64,000 bases of DNA from an uncultured Dehalococcoidia bacterium (GTDB lineage Bacteria; Chloroflexota; Dehalococcoidia; Lucifugimonadales; UBA1123). The translations under genes and the position numbers were made by a program. Location: assembly GCA_951812505.1 (NCBI GenBank), contig CATOSI010000001.1:124001-188000 (forward strand), read 5' to 3'. Under the pieces are notes generated by a model that was given only the letters and a program-made list of their open reading frames with translations, made no database searches and had not been told where the DNA came from. Below are positions 8,048-16,498 of this stretch, in pieces. Positions within the stretch are counted from its first letter, which is position 1; each line of letters begins with the position of its first letter.

Positions 8048-9046
8048 CTAAGGCTTTATCAGCATCCTTGTCGTACCCGTCTCGTCTCTGCGCTGTGTAA
8101 GAACGCTGTGACTGGACTCCTCAGCCCACACGACCACATCGTAGGTGTTGAGGACGTCAGGGATGATGACTTCGATGAACGACTCCGAGTCCTGCTCTAT
8201 CTGGGCGGTCAGCGCGGCAAGTATCCCGGCGCAGGTCTTGCCGGTACCGTCAATTACTATCCATCCGTTGGAGCCGTTTGTCCCATTGGCATCCGCGCCG
8301 TCGCCGGCCATTATCCGGGCCTCTCTGACGCTTATCTTGCCCGTCTCCCGCAGGCGAAGCTGTCGAGTGAACTCTGCGACCGCATCGCGGTGAACCGCTG
8401 AGTCTCTGTTACCCTTCTGACAGACAGCGCCGCGCACTCCCACGATGTCGGGGTTGATGCGGGCAAGTTCGTCCAGGTCGGACATCTTCAGGTGGCCCGA
8501 GAGCGCGGTGGACATCCCGCTCTTCTTGCCCGACAACACCATGTCTCGCAATTCTGACTCAGGTATGAAGTCGAACAGGTTTCTGCCGTCCTTAGTCAGA
8601 GTGTCTATCAGCCACCCGTCGCACTTGCTGTCCTCGGCGAGGTTCACCATGTGGCTGGCGTCCAGTCCGTCGTACAAGGGGTTGTCGGCGAACAGCGAGC
8701 CGATGAGCTTCGTCTCGAACCCGTCCAGCGCCTCGCGACACTCGGTCAGGACCTCGACAGCCTGGTTGTACTCCGTCCGCATGAATCCCACTTTGACAGA
8801 AGTCGCGTCCAGTATGCCCGCGGCGTACACCGCCATTGCGACGGTGCCCGCCTGGTTGGGAACCACCCCGAGCGTCACGCTTGCGTGCCGATCCAGGGGG
8901 ATGGAATCCCTTACCGCCTTTACAGTGAGTGGGTGAGCCGACCCTACAAGCGCTTCCTGGAGGTTCTTGACGTCAACGATGTCCGCTCCGCCATGAAGGG
9001 CTTCGATGGCTTCATTTAGATTCTGAACGCTTACCATGAGAAGCAT
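8048..9046 (-). CDS. MfnB-type (5-formylfuran-3-yl)methyl phosphate synthase fused to a TusA-like domain
   Basis: 332 residues. Residues 1-235 match the DUF556/MfnB family, which makes the furan precursor of methanofuran from two glyceraldehyde-3-phosphate molecules. MLLMVSVQNLNEA opens the barrel, Lys27 sits in DVKN and Lys152 in DTLTKDGRNLFDF, the positions of the family's active-site lysines. A Gly/Asn-rich linker (about 250-261) joins a 70-residue C-terminal domain with TusA/SirA features: DGTGKTC (Cys272), a helix, then IEVIIPDVLNTYDVVVWAE. The prolines of the usual CPxP motif are missing. An AGAGGTGG lies just before the ATG. A sulfur-carrier or redox role for the tail is inference. Confidence 0.82.
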   Translation of the reverse strand: MLLMVSVQNLNEAIEALHGGADIVDVKNLQEALVGSAHPLTVKAVRDSIPLDRHASVTLGVVPNQAGTVAMAVYAAGILDATSVKVGFMRTEYNQAVEVLTECREALDGFETKLIGSLFADNPLYDGLDASHMVNLAEDSKCDGWLIDTLTKDGRNLFDFIPESELRDMVLSGKKSGMSTALSGHLKMSDLDELARINPDIVGVRGAVCQKGNRDSAVHRDAVAEFTRQLRLRETGKISVREARIMAGDGADANGTNGSNGWIVIDGTGKTCAGILAALTAQIEQDSESFIEVIIPDVLNTYDVVVWAEESSHSVLTQRRDETGTTRMLIKP

Positions 9047-9113
9047 AGGTGTCCACCTCTATGCGAGTTGTCGTTTGATCAGTATAGGTATCGGCAGGCC
9101 GACGGCCTGCTCA

Positions 9114-10088
9114 CTACGGCATCTGAGCAAGTGTGCCTTCTACGTCGGACTTAAGCTCGGCCTTTTCATCGCCCGATAGGTCCGCGAGTGGCGGCCTTAC
9201 GTGTCCGTGCGCCAGCCCCATCAATTCGCCCCAGTACTTGCACATGGACGCGGGGAGCGCGCCGCCGAACTTCTGCACCGTGTATCCCCACCACTTGTCA
9301 GATACCTGCTTGATAGGCTTGACGTGGGATGCGTAGAAATCATCGTCTAGGTCACCGCGCATCGCCTTGTCTATGAATTGGACGTAGTAGTTCTTTTCAG
9401 GGGTGTCGAAGCGCCAATCTGAGGTGTTGGCAAACATTACCTGCTGTTCGAATCCCAGTTCACGGCCCTTGAACAGTATCCATTCATCGGGGGTGCTGAT
9501 TATGGCGTCACGACCTACCAACTGGTGAGTATTGATAGAGAGTTCCTGGTTGAAGCTGGCCTCTTTGACACCGACAACGTTCGGAATCCTGCAAATTCTC
9601 TGAAGCCCTTCGGCGCTCACGAGTGTGCCGAACTGCGGGGAGTTGTAGTACATAATTGCCAGATTCGTATTGTCGGCGAGGATCTTTACCCATTCGACAA
9701 CCTGATCTTCCAGGTTGGTTACGAAATAAGGCGCACCAACTATCAGGAGATCGAATCCAACGCCCTCAGCGTGTTGGGCGAGGCTGACCATCTCTTTGGC
9801 TGAGGTGTGCGAGACGTGTGCGCCAATTGGCCATTCGCCACCGGACTCTTCCGCTACAATGTCGTAAACCCGGAAACGTTCCTCCCTGTCCAGGCTCCAG
9901 AACTCTCCCATACCCCAGGTGCAGCCGGCTCCATGAGTGCCAAGCGACCGGACATGAGCTATGTTCTGCCGCAACCCTTCCTCGTCGAGCTCATCGTCGG
10001 GAGTGAAGGGCGTCATCAGTGTGGACCACTGGCCGCGGAGGTTTTCTCGCGCCCAGTCCATTGCTTCGTTCTTTGTGTACTCGGCCAT
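9114..10088 (-). CDS. Dihydrodipicolinate synthase/N-acetylneuraminate lyase family aldolase
   Basis: A 324-residue class I aldolase of the DapA/NAL superfamily. Visible are the TLMTPFTPDDELDEEGL start, the strand-5 motif MYYNSP with the conserved tyrosine, and GVKEAS with the Schiff-base lysine near residue 170. The usual GTTGE motif reads GCTWGMGE, which argues against canonical DapA and for a divergent hydratase-aldolase acting on another 2-oxo acid. It lies 67 bases upstream of the MfnB-like gene on the same strand, so the two may share a transcript. Substrate not assignable. Confidence 0.82.
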   Translation of the reverse strand: MAEYTKNEAMDWARENLRGQWSTLMTPFTPDDELDEEGLRQNIAHVRSLGTHGAGCTWGMGEFWSLDREERFRVYDIVAEESGGEWPIGAHVSHTSAKEMVSLAQHAEGVGFDLLIVGAPYFVTNLEDQVVEWVKILADNTNLAIMYYNSPQFGTLVSAEGLQRICRIPNVVGVKEASFNQELSINTHQLVGRDAIISTPDEWILFKGRELGFEQQVMFANTSDWRFDTPEKNYYVQFIDKAMRGDLDDDFYASHVKPIKQVSDKWWGYTVQKFGGALPASMCKYWGELMGLAHGHVRPPLADLSGDEKAELKSDVEGTLAQMP

Positions 10089-10309
10089 TAGTCACTCCGC
10101 AACTCAAACTCGGACGGTCTCGCTGGGCGAAACTGTCAGCAAATCCGACAGGATAATCTTAGCTAGGGCAGTATGCAGTGTCAATAAATGGAGTGGGAGA
10201 CGATTGCAAAAGTCCCTTCCCCCTTGGTGGGCGAAGGTTAGAGCCTGCCCCGTACTTGATACGGGCATGGGGGTGAAGTCGAAAACGTAAGCGCAGCCAT
10301 TCTAAATGT

Positions 10310-10343
10310 CTAGCCCTCTCAGACCTTGATGGGAGAGGGCTAG
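10310..10343. repeat. Palindromic repeat, family B (copy 1)
   Basis: Arms CTAGCCCTCTC (10310-10320) and GAGAGGGCTAG (10333-10343) are an 11-bp perfect inverted repeat. They lie in the 317-bp gap 10089-10405, which otherwise holds only a further repeat-like stretch around 10190-10285 and no gene. Related CCCTCTCCC/GGGAGAGGG hairpins lie at 34932, 47350, 55647 and 55723. Confidence 0.7.
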
Positions 10344-10405
10344 GGTGAAGGTGATCCTCTTCAGGTAGTTACTCGCTCGTCCGGGGCGCGTGGTCAGGTC
10401 GGATA

Positions 10406-10597
10406 TTAACCCTTCATCATCGCCTTGTTCTCAGTTCTCAGACAACGCGTGCACATGTACAATTTGGTCGGCTTGCCGTCGCGGATTACGGTCTTCCGCT
10501 GGACGTTTGCATGCCAGCGAGTGCGAGTGTGCCTCTTTGAGTGGCTGACGTTGTTTCCCGACTGTCCCGCCTTTGCGCAAATCTGACATCGAGCCAT
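10406..10597 (-). CDS. rpmB: 50S ribosomal protein L28
   Basis: A 63-residue protein with the L28 features: ARCQICAKAG at the start, the GNNVSHSKRHTRTRWHANVQ core and YMCTRCLRT at the end. The two CxxC pairs form a zinc-binding C4 version. The ATG at 10597 has AGGTGG five bases upstream; a GTG three codons earlier is less likely. It is divergent from the FakA gene, and L28 next to FakA/RecG genes is a common bacterial arrangement. Confidence 0.95.
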   Translation of the reverse strand: MARCQICAKAGQSGNNVSHSKRHTRTRWHANVQRKTVIRDGKPTKLYMCTRCLRTENKAMMKG

Positions 10598-10698
10598 GTT
10601 GACCACCTATTTGGGATTAAACTATACTGCGAAAAATCGGCGAAAATTAACCATTAGACCTTAGCATACCCCCGAAAGATAGGGCAAACCCTTTCCCG

Positions 10699-12336
10699 AT
10701 GTCTTCATCGCAAACCGCATCTCCACGATACGACGGACCGGAACTCCTTTCCATGTTTGAGTCTGCCCTCATTCTCATAGAGGCGAACGTCTCGGAACTG
10801 AACCGACTGAATGTCTTTCCGGTCCCCGACGGAGACACAGGAACGAATATGTATCTCACCGTAAGGGATATCGTATCGAAGTCGGGTCCCCGGGTTTCAG
10901 ATTCCGTCTCTGAAACGTCCCGTGTGATGGCGCGAGAAGCTCTCATGGGAGGTCGAGGCAATAGCGGCGTCATACTGTCGCACTTCTTCATTGGCATGGC
11001 TGAGGCTCTCGATGGATGCGCCGATTTTGGGGGAAGCGACCTGGTTCGTTCCCTGGTTGCGGCTTCCGTTCACGCTTATGGCGGAGTCGGTCATCCGCGT
11101 GAAGGCACGATGCTTACAGTCATGCGTGAAACGGCCAACGCGGTCGAAGATGAAGATACGGAAGACCTCGCCCAACTGCTTGAAATCGCATCCGATTCAG
11201 CCCTTGCCTCCGTTGCCCGAACTCCGACACTTCTGCCGGTACTTTACAGGGCCGGTCTGGTAGATGCTGGCGGGTACGGCGTTTACGTGATGCTTGAGGG
11301 AATGCGGCGCCACGTGTTGAAAGACGGGCAGCTCGACGAGCAGTTGGTTCCACCCCAACCGGATTTGGGGGATGGCAACATCTCTCCTGAATTCCTGGAT
11401 GAAATCGAGGAAGAGGAGTTTGGATTCTGCACCCAATTCTTGCTGCAGGGCGAGGGACTTGAGAAGAACTCTCTTCTGGAGAAACTCCTGGAACTGGGCA
11501 CATCCCCTGTCGTAATCGGCTCGGAAGAGATGTTGCGTGTACACGTACACACCTACAAACCCGATGAAGTGGTCGAATACGCATCGGCGCTGGGTACCGT
11601 GTCCCATGAGAATATCCAGGATATGGATGAACAGCGCCAGCGTTACTCTGCCGACCGAAGGTCGGAGCTTGAGGGAGACGACTCGACAGTGGTAGCCGTC
11701 GTTCAGGGCGACGGGCTCGAACAGATATTTGTAGAACAGGGGATAGAGAATTTCGTAAGCGGCGGCGACACCATGAATCCCAGCGTCGCCGACCTCCTCC
11801 GCGCTATCGAGGATGCTCCTACCGACGCGGTTGTGATGCTGCCGAACAACCCCAATGTCGCGCTGGCCGCAGGCCAGGCTGCCAACCTGTCCTCCAAGAG
11901 GGTTCGCGTCGTGCCGAGTCGCACCGTCGTGCAGGGAATAGCCGCCGCCCTCGAATACGTCCCGCAGGGACTGACGCTGGACGCGCTGGCCGACTCCATG
12001 GAAGGAAGACTCGACGAAGTCCAGACCGGAGAGGTCTGCTTCGCTTCGCGCGCCGCCGACCTGGGCGACGTGTCGGTGCGCGAGGACCAGGTGATAGCGA
12101 TGCTGGACCGAGAGTTAGTGTACGCGGGCGATTCGGTCGCCGATACTCTGTTCGGCCTTCTGGATAAGGCCATCTCTGATGAATCCGAACTGGTTTCCTT
12201 GTACTGGGGCGATCCCATATCCGAAGAGGATGCCCAAAGCCTCGCCGAAGTAGTCGAGGAAAAGTACCCCGACATCGAATTCGAGATTGTCCACGGCGGA
12301 CAGCCTCACTACCACTTCTTCATTTCCATCGAGTAA
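10699..12336 (+). CDS. fakA: Fatty acid kinase catalytic subunit FakA-like (DAK2 domain)
   Basis: A 545-residue cytoplasmic kinase subunit. The DAK2 ATP-binding domain opens with LNVFPVPDGDTGTNMYLT near residue 33, which carries the Mg-binding aspartates, followed by ALMGGRGNSGVILS. After the lid comes the FakA middle domain (HVHTYKPDEV near residue 275, containing the conserved His) and a DegV-like C-terminal part. With FakB-type acyl-binding proteins it phosphorylates exogenous fatty acids to acyl-phosphates for PlsX/PlsY. A DegV/FakB gene follows directly, supporting the assignment. PlsX is encoded at 28702. Confidence 0.9.
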   Translation: MSSSQTASPRYDGPELLSMFESALILIEANVSELNRLNVFPVPDGDTGTNMYLTVRDIVSKSGPRVSDSVSETSRVMAREALMGGRGNSGVILSHFFIGMAEALDGCADFGGSDLVRSLVAASVHAYGGVGHPREGTMLTVMRETANAVEDEDTEDLAQLLEIASDSALASVARTPTLLPVLYRAGLVDAGGYGVYVMLEGMRRHVLKDGQLDEQLVPPQPDLGDGNISPEFLDEIEEEEFGFCTQFLLQGEGLEKNSLLEKLLELGTSPVVIGSEEMLRVHVHTYKPDEVVEYASALGTVSHENIQDMDEQRQRYSADRRSELEGDDSTVVAVVQGDGLEQIFVEQGIENFVSGGDTMNPSVADLLRAIEDAPTDAVVMLPNNPNVALAAGQAANLSSKRVRVVPSRTVVQGIAAALEYVPQGLTLDALADSMEGRLDEVQTGEVCFASRAADLGDVSVREDQVIAMLDRELVYAGDSVADTLFGLLDKAISDESELVSLYWGDPISEEDAQSLAEVVEEKYPDIEFEIVHGGQPHYHFFISIE

Positions 12337-12376
12337 CGCCGCATCCACTTTGATTTAACAGATAACTGAGCATCAT

Positions 12377-12405
12377 CCGTCATTCCCGCGAAAGCGGGAA
12401 TCCAG
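12377..12405. repeat. Palindromic repeat, family A (copy 1)
   Basis: GTCATTCCCGCGAAAGCGGG followed by AATCCAG: an 8-bp stem ATTCCCGC/GCGGGAAT around GAAA, between the two Fak genes and immediately ahead of the FakB ribosome binding site. Related copies lie at 13378, 19000, 33163 and 55580. Confidence 0.75.
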
Positions 12406-12431
12406 TGACTTCAGAGGCGCGGAGGCGAACA

Positions 12432-13271
12432 ATGGCCGTAAAAGTGGTGACCGACAGCGTATCCGACATTCCCGCCAACATCGTAGAAGAACTCGGCATA
12501 ACCGTCGTTCCGGCGTATGTCCGTTTTGGCAACACCGACTATAAGGACGGCGTTGAACTCACGACCGACCAGTTCTTCGATAGACTGCTGAACGGCCCGG
12601 ACTACCCGGCGACCTCTCAGCCCTCGGTGGGCGACTTCTCCGAGGCTTACGAAAACGTCGCCGACGGCGCGGACGGAATAGTGTCAGTGCACGTTTCGAG
12701 CAAGCTGAGCGGCACCATAAACTCGGCCCAGCAGGGCGCGGGCATGGCAGACGCCGGCTGTCCGATAGAGATAGTGGACACCCTTCAGGCATCCATGGGC
12801 TCCGGGCTGTCCACAATAGCCGCGGCCAGGGCCGCCCGTGACGGCGGATCCCTCGAAGAAGTGGCCGCCGCCGCCCGCGACGCGGTGGGCAGAAGCCAGT
12901 GCATCTGCCTGCTGGACACCGTCGAATACCTTGTCAAGGGCGGGCGCATCGGAAAGGCCCAGGGCATGGTCGGAAGCCTGCTCAGGATAAAGCCCCTCAT
13001 AATCGTCCGCGACGGTGAGGTTGACAGCTTCGCCAGGGAGCGCACACGCAGAAAAGGTATCTCCCGCCTTCAGACCGCCGCCGCCGAATACGCCCCCCTG
13101 CGCGCCGCCGCCGTCATGTACAGCACATCGCGCGACGAGGCCGAGCGCTTGGCCCAGGCCCTCAGTGCCTCCATGTCCGGCGAAGACCAGCCAATCGTAG
13201 CCCGCTTCGGCCCCGCCCTGGGAACCTACGTCGGCCCCAACGCCCTCGGTATATCCCTACTCAGCGAGTAA
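12432..13271 (+). CDS. DegV/FakB family fatty-acid-binding protein
   Basis: A 279-residue DegV protein: VVTDSVSDIPANIVEELGI at the N-terminus, TSQPSVGDF near residue 60, a VHVSSKLSGT stretch that contributes to the acyl-binding tunnel, and the GRIGKAQ loop before the second lobe. FakB proteins hold a fatty acid while FakA phosphorylates its carboxylate. The ATG at 12432 follows GGAGG by six bases; an in-frame GTG at 12405 lies inside the palindromic repeat and is rejected. It is probably co-transcribed with the FakA gene. Confidence 0.9.
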   Translation: MAVKVVTDSVSDIPANIVEELGITVVPAYVRFGNTDYKDGVELTTDQFFDRLLNGPDYPATSQPSVGDFSEAYENVADGADGIVSVHVSSKLSGTINSAQQGAGMADAGCPIEIVDTLQASMGSGLSTIAAARAARDGGSLEEVAAAARDAVGRSQCICLLDTVEYLVKGGRIGKAQGMVGSLLRIKPLIIVRDGEVDSFARERTRRKGISRLQTAAAEYAPLRAAAVMYSTSRDEAERLAQALSASMSGEDQPIVARFGPALGTYVGPNALGISLLSE

Positions 13272-13377
13272 TCCTGACTGGCCCGAAACGCCGCGCCTCA
13301 CTCCCTTTCGCCTGTAGCTTGTCGCAGCCCCGCACAGCTTTCGTCATGCCCGCGAAAGGAGTCCTTTGCGCAACCAC

Positions 13378-13432
13378 CGTCATTCCCGTGAAAACGGGAA
13401 CCCCGAAGGGCTCGCCGCTAGGCAATCCAGCG
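13378..13432. repeat. Palindromic repeat, family A, long form (copy 2)
   Basis: GTCATTCCCGTGAAAACGGG is followed by an ACCCCGAAGGGCTCGCC stretch and GGCAATCCAG. The roughly 55-bp unit is nearly identical to the inverted copy at 55580-55634. It occupies the convergent gap between the FakB gene and the nuclease gene; the rest of that gap (13272-13509) shows nothing else. Confidence 0.75.
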
Positions 13433-13509
13433 TGGGGGGCGGTCCATCCAGCTATGAATTTGCCAATCTGCTCATCCCCTCAGAAGGCAAAAATTTATCA
13501 ACTCGCTAC

Positions 13510-15021
13510 TCATTGTTCGTCGCTGATAGCCACAAGAGCCTCGAACACCCTGACCATCGCCTCGGTGTCCCGGGCGCAGTACGCAAGCAGTGCTTCCCTT
13601 ATCCTGTCCCTGTCGGATGTCGCGGTATCGTAGGTTATGAGCCGAGCGTATGAAGCGGAAGCCGCTATACCTTCCCGTATCTCCAGGTCGTCGTATGCCA
13701 GATCCGGAACCAACTCGGGAGTTACGGATTTGATGGAGAAGCTGCCATGGAAGCCGGGGTGGTAGTATTCAGTCCTGATTGGTTGCAACAGATCAAACAC
13801 CCTCTCAGTCAATGACAGGAGGCCGCCCCGATGCTGAGGAAATGCCTCTGCTAGTTCTTTCATAATGCGTCGCTCGTAACTGGAGTACGTGACTATCGAA
13901 CCTTCTGAGGGAAGGGCGGCCAGCAGACTGGTTATGAACCGCTCTCTGGGGTCCCCGTCCCCTTCATGCAGAAACTCGCTGTGTTTCAGTCCTCCGTCCG
14001 AATCGCGAACGTGCAACGACCACTGGAAAGGTATCTGCTGGTAGGGCCTCGTGCCGGCGTACATCGGAATAGCGGGATTGATAGTCTCGAAATCTAGGAA
14101 ACTCGCCGGAAAGGCTATTTCTCTTAGCTTGGATGCAAGACCAGAGCCGACAAACGGCTGACCTGTGATTACACTGTCTCTAACCCGACGCTGAAGGTGT
14201 GAGAGGCCTGAAAAGTCTGAAGGTACGCTGGCTATGTCGGCGATCCCGAGTTCCCGCAGACGTTCACGTGTTGGCTGTCTCAAGTTAGGTAACTCTCTGA
14301 CTGGGTATTCGGGATCGTTTCGATGGCAGTGTCCAATGAAGGAACAAGCATAGGGAACAGTGCAATGTCGCCCGGTCTCTATGCCAAGTGTGTCAGTGGT
14401 CCGCAAAGATTCACGCATCCGCTCCAAGTGACCCGGCAGTTCGTTTTCCATGTATAGGCGGACTTCATCGGTAATGTCCGCCAGGGTAAACAAGCCTTCT
14501 AGGTCATAATCGCCTCCCGGATACACGTAAGCCCTGTTGATGTGCATCAGGTGGGCCCTTCTGATAGGGATCCCGGCTCCCTCCGTCATGTACACTTGGA
14601 TAGCGATGTCCGGGATATGCACGTCCTTCTTCACGCTGGTAGTGGATTTGACCTCGATTAGATCGAACTCTCCATTATCCGTCCGCGCTAGTACATCCAC
14701 TCTCGACCTGATGCCCTCGAAACTGAACGCCGGCTCGTACAGTGCCGGAACTGAGGGCGCCGAAATGAGGCTCCGAGTCGTTCTCTCAGCCTGCTCCTGT
14801 TCGAAGTACTCCTCTTCGACAAGCTCGCCCCCTGGAAACCGCTCCCGCGCAAGTTCGCCCACCAGGGTGCCGGAGTCGAAAATCGCTTGCAGGCTTGGAT
14901 AAACGGGGTCGGCAAGATCGCTGTGATGAGTTTGGAGATAAAGTCGTTTCAGGCACTGGAGCCCGTTCAGAAACCTTGACTTCGACAATTGGGGATGTGT
15001 CTGACTAGGCAGTGTTGACAT
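13510..15021 (-). CDS. Cas4-like nuclease fused to a DEDD-type exonuclease domain (DUF2779 family)
   Basis: 503 residues with two nuclease-like halves. Residues 1-240 resemble Cas4/RecB: a PD-(D/E)xK core with Asp109 and Glu123-x-Lys125 (IEVKST), a QVY motif near 142, and four cysteines (Cys23, Cys220, Cys226, Cys232) spaced like the Fe-S ligands of Cas4. Residues about 300-500 are the DUF2779 RNase-H-fold part, with Asp310-x-Glu312 (FLDFET) and a late Asp in CARDTEAM. An AGAGG lies seven bases before the ATG. No cas genes or CRISPR array are nearby, so this is probably a housekeeping DNA repair or processing enzyme. Confidence 0.8.
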   Translation of the reverse strand: MSTLPSQTHPQLSKSRFLNGLQCLKRLYLQTHHSDLADPVYPSLQAIFDSGTLVGELARERFPGGELVEEEYFEQEQAERTTRSLISAPSVPALYEPAFSFEGIRSRVDVLARTDNGEFDLIEVKSTTSVKKDVHIPDIAIQVYMTEGAGIPIRRAHLMHINRAYVYPGGDYDLEGLFTLADITDEVRLYMENELPGHLERMRESLRTTDTLGIETGRHCTVPYACSFIGHCHRNDPEYPVRELPNLRQPTRERLRELGIADIASVPSDFSGLSHLQRRVRDSVITGQPFVGSGLASKLREIAFPASFLDFETINPAIPMYAGTRPYQQIPFQWSLHVRDSDGGLKHSEFLHEGDGDPRERFITSLLAALPSEGSIVTYSSYERRIMKELAEAFPQHRGGLLSLTERVFDLLQPIRTEYYHPGFHGSFSIKSVTPELVPDLAYDDLEIREGIAASASYARLITYDTATSDRDRIREALLAYCARDTEAMVRVFEALVAISDEQ

Positions 15022-15036
15022 TAACTTTCCTCTGTC

Positions 15037-15270
15037 TCAGGCTGTGCGCCGCGTCCAGCGCTCCCTCCGCGTTTTCCCGAACGCGATAAACCCATCCGCT
15101 CCCGACGCCACCCAGTCTCTGGGGCGCTCTTTCAGCAGAGTCGCCCGTTCCGCCAGGTGGAAACTCTTGACCTCCTCGCTCGTATCCCTGTTCTTGATCC
15201 GCCGCTCTGATTTCAGGAGCTTGACCACATACTCCCGCTTCGACGAACCGCTCCCTTTTCGCCATGTCAA
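15037..15270 (-). CDS. Small basic hypothetical protein
   Basis: A 77-residue reading frame from a TTG at 15270 with AAGGA shortly upstream. The product is rich in Lys and Arg (KREYVVKLLKSERRIKNRD) and has no motif I recognise. I preferred this frame over an overlapping one starting at the ATG at 15265 because its third codon positions are mostly G or C, as in the surrounding genes. It lies between the nuclease gene and a second small frame on the same strand. Real expression is uncertain. Confidence 0.35.
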   Translation of the reverse strand: MTWRKGSGSSKREYVVKLLKSERRIKNRDTSEEVKSFHLAERATLLKERPRDWVASGADGFIAFGKTRRERWTRRTA

Positions 15271-15279
15271 ACAGTCCTT

Positions 15280-15468
15280 TCAGTTAACGACGTACACCTT
15301 CATCGTACCATTCTTGCGTCGTGCGTCCCTAAGCTTGGATGCGACAATCCCTGACTTACCTTTGTGTCCTTCGCGGATACACCGACGCCCACCCCTTACG
15401 TGACGCTTCCCACCTAAAAATTGCCCTTTACACAACTGGCAATATGCTATATACTGCTCAGAGAACAT
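15280..15468 (-). CDS. Small Cys-rich hypothetical protein
   Basis: A 62-residue frame with YCQLC near residue 10 and RRCIREGH near 30, a possible CxxC...C-H metal-binding knuckle, followed by a basic tail. It ends nine bases before the next small frame, so the two could be one operon leading into the nuclease gene. There are no recognisable homologues, and its third codon positions are less GC-rich than in flanking genes. Low confidence as a real gene. Confidence 0.35.
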   Translation of the reverse strand: MFSEQYIAYCQLCKGQFLGGKRHVRGGRRCIREGHKGKSGIVASKLRDARRKNGTMKVYVVN

Positions 15469-15533
15469 ATATTCCGCACATCTGAATACAGAGAACTGAA
15501 GACTGATGACTAAGGACTAAGAACTGAAAGCCA

Positions 15534-16424
15534 ATGACTTCTAACACCAACAACCTGACCCCACGCGAACGACTCGCCAGGATAGTCGCCGAAGAAACCG
15601 AAGGCGGACGGCGCGTCGTGCGCTTCTTCCTTTCCGTCGCCGAGGGCAGGCAGAAAGAATTCAAGCCCTACCTACGCATGGACGCCGCCAAAGAACTCGT
15701 AAAGATAGGACTGGAAGAGTTTCAGGATTACATAGATGCCAACGCCTCCGCACCTGCAAGACGCGTCCACGGGGCGCGGCCTCCCGCAGAGTCCGACACT
15801 GACGCATCTCCTGAAGTCCAGGCGGCCCGCGCCGAACTCGCCCAGTACGCCAGGGAAATCACCGACGGCGGTCGAAAGATGGTCCTTTTCTATTCAGAGG
15901 TCATGGACGGTCTCAGGGCCGACGAGGGCTTCAAGCCCCACCACCGCATCGCGGCGGCACAGAAACTCATCACAATCGGCTTCGGTCCAGACGTGGAGTC
16001 CAAACCCGTCGCACAGCCTGCGCCCGTCGTGGAAGCCCGAAACGCTGCCTCCGGTCCCCTGGACCCCGATTCTCCACCCTGGACCATGTACCACCCACCT
16101 CTCCCGGAACAGGAGCAGACATCCGACATCTTCGGAGAACTTCTCTCACCCGAACTCATGGCCTCCATCGAAAGCGACGAATCTGTCGAATGTCCCTGCA
16201 TGGACGACGATGAGGACATTGACTGCCAGGGAACGGAGCTCGAATGTCCTTACAAAGACCTCGAGTTCCCCGAATTCACTGAAGACGACGAGCGCAGGAT
16301 CAAGGAATCGGTCAGGCGCGGACTCGACAGGCGCATGGAGATAAACTGCGAGCAGACCCAGGGTCGCCTGCCCTGCCCGGCACATCGCTCCCAACCCGAT
16401 AGCGATCCCAAACACGACCCCTGA
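15534..16424 (+). CDS. Hypothetical protein with an internal duplication and a Cys/acidic tail
   Basis: 296 residues with no recognised family. Two copies of a roughly 50-residue helical unit are visible: ARIVAEETEGGRRVVRFFL through RMDAAKELVKIG (about 15-60), and AQYAREITDGGRKMVLFYSE through RIAAAQKLITIGFG (about 104-155). A Pro-rich linker leads to an acidic segment with Cys-x-Cys-type clusters (VECPCMDDDEDIDCQ and LECPYKD, about 222-246) and a further helix. The repeat pattern (GGR, then KP, then AA.ELI.IG) suggests a DNA- or nucleoprotein-binding module, but that is a guess. It is encoded immediately upstream of recG. Confidence 0.7.
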   Translation: MTSNTNNLTPRERLARIVAEETEGGRRVVRFFLSVAEGRQKEFKPYLRMDAAKELVKIGLEEFQDYIDANASAPARRVHGARPPAESDTDASPEVQAARAELAQYAREITDGGRKMVLFYSEVMDGLRADEGFKPHHRIAAAQKLITIGFGPDVESKPVAQPAPVVEARNAASGPLDPDSPPWTMYHPPLPEQEQTSDIFGELLSPELMASIESDESVECPCMDDDEDIDCQGTELECPYKDLEFPEFTEDDERRIKESVRRGLDRRMEINCEQTQGRLPCPAHRSQPDSDPKHDP

Positions 16425-16498
16425 CAACTGAAAACTAAAGACAAATGACTAACCGCCTTGCGCCGCGCGCGATGCCACTATGTAAAATAGGTATCGTC

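Noticed and set aside
10089..10405. A possible gene or small RNA in the gap between the aldolase and L28 genes
   Set aside because: Only palindromic repeat sequence is visible, with no coding frame and no recognisable RNA fold.
13510..15021. Cas4-like gene as evidence for a CRISPR-Cas locus
   Set aside because: No cas1, cas2 or effector gene and no repeat array occur anywhere in the window; the DUF2779 fusion points to a different role.
15005..15265. An 86-codon frame with an ATG and good ribosome binding site overlapping the nuclease start
   Set aside because: Its third codon positions and composition are less gene-like than the overlapping frame at 15037-15270; only one of the two can be real.
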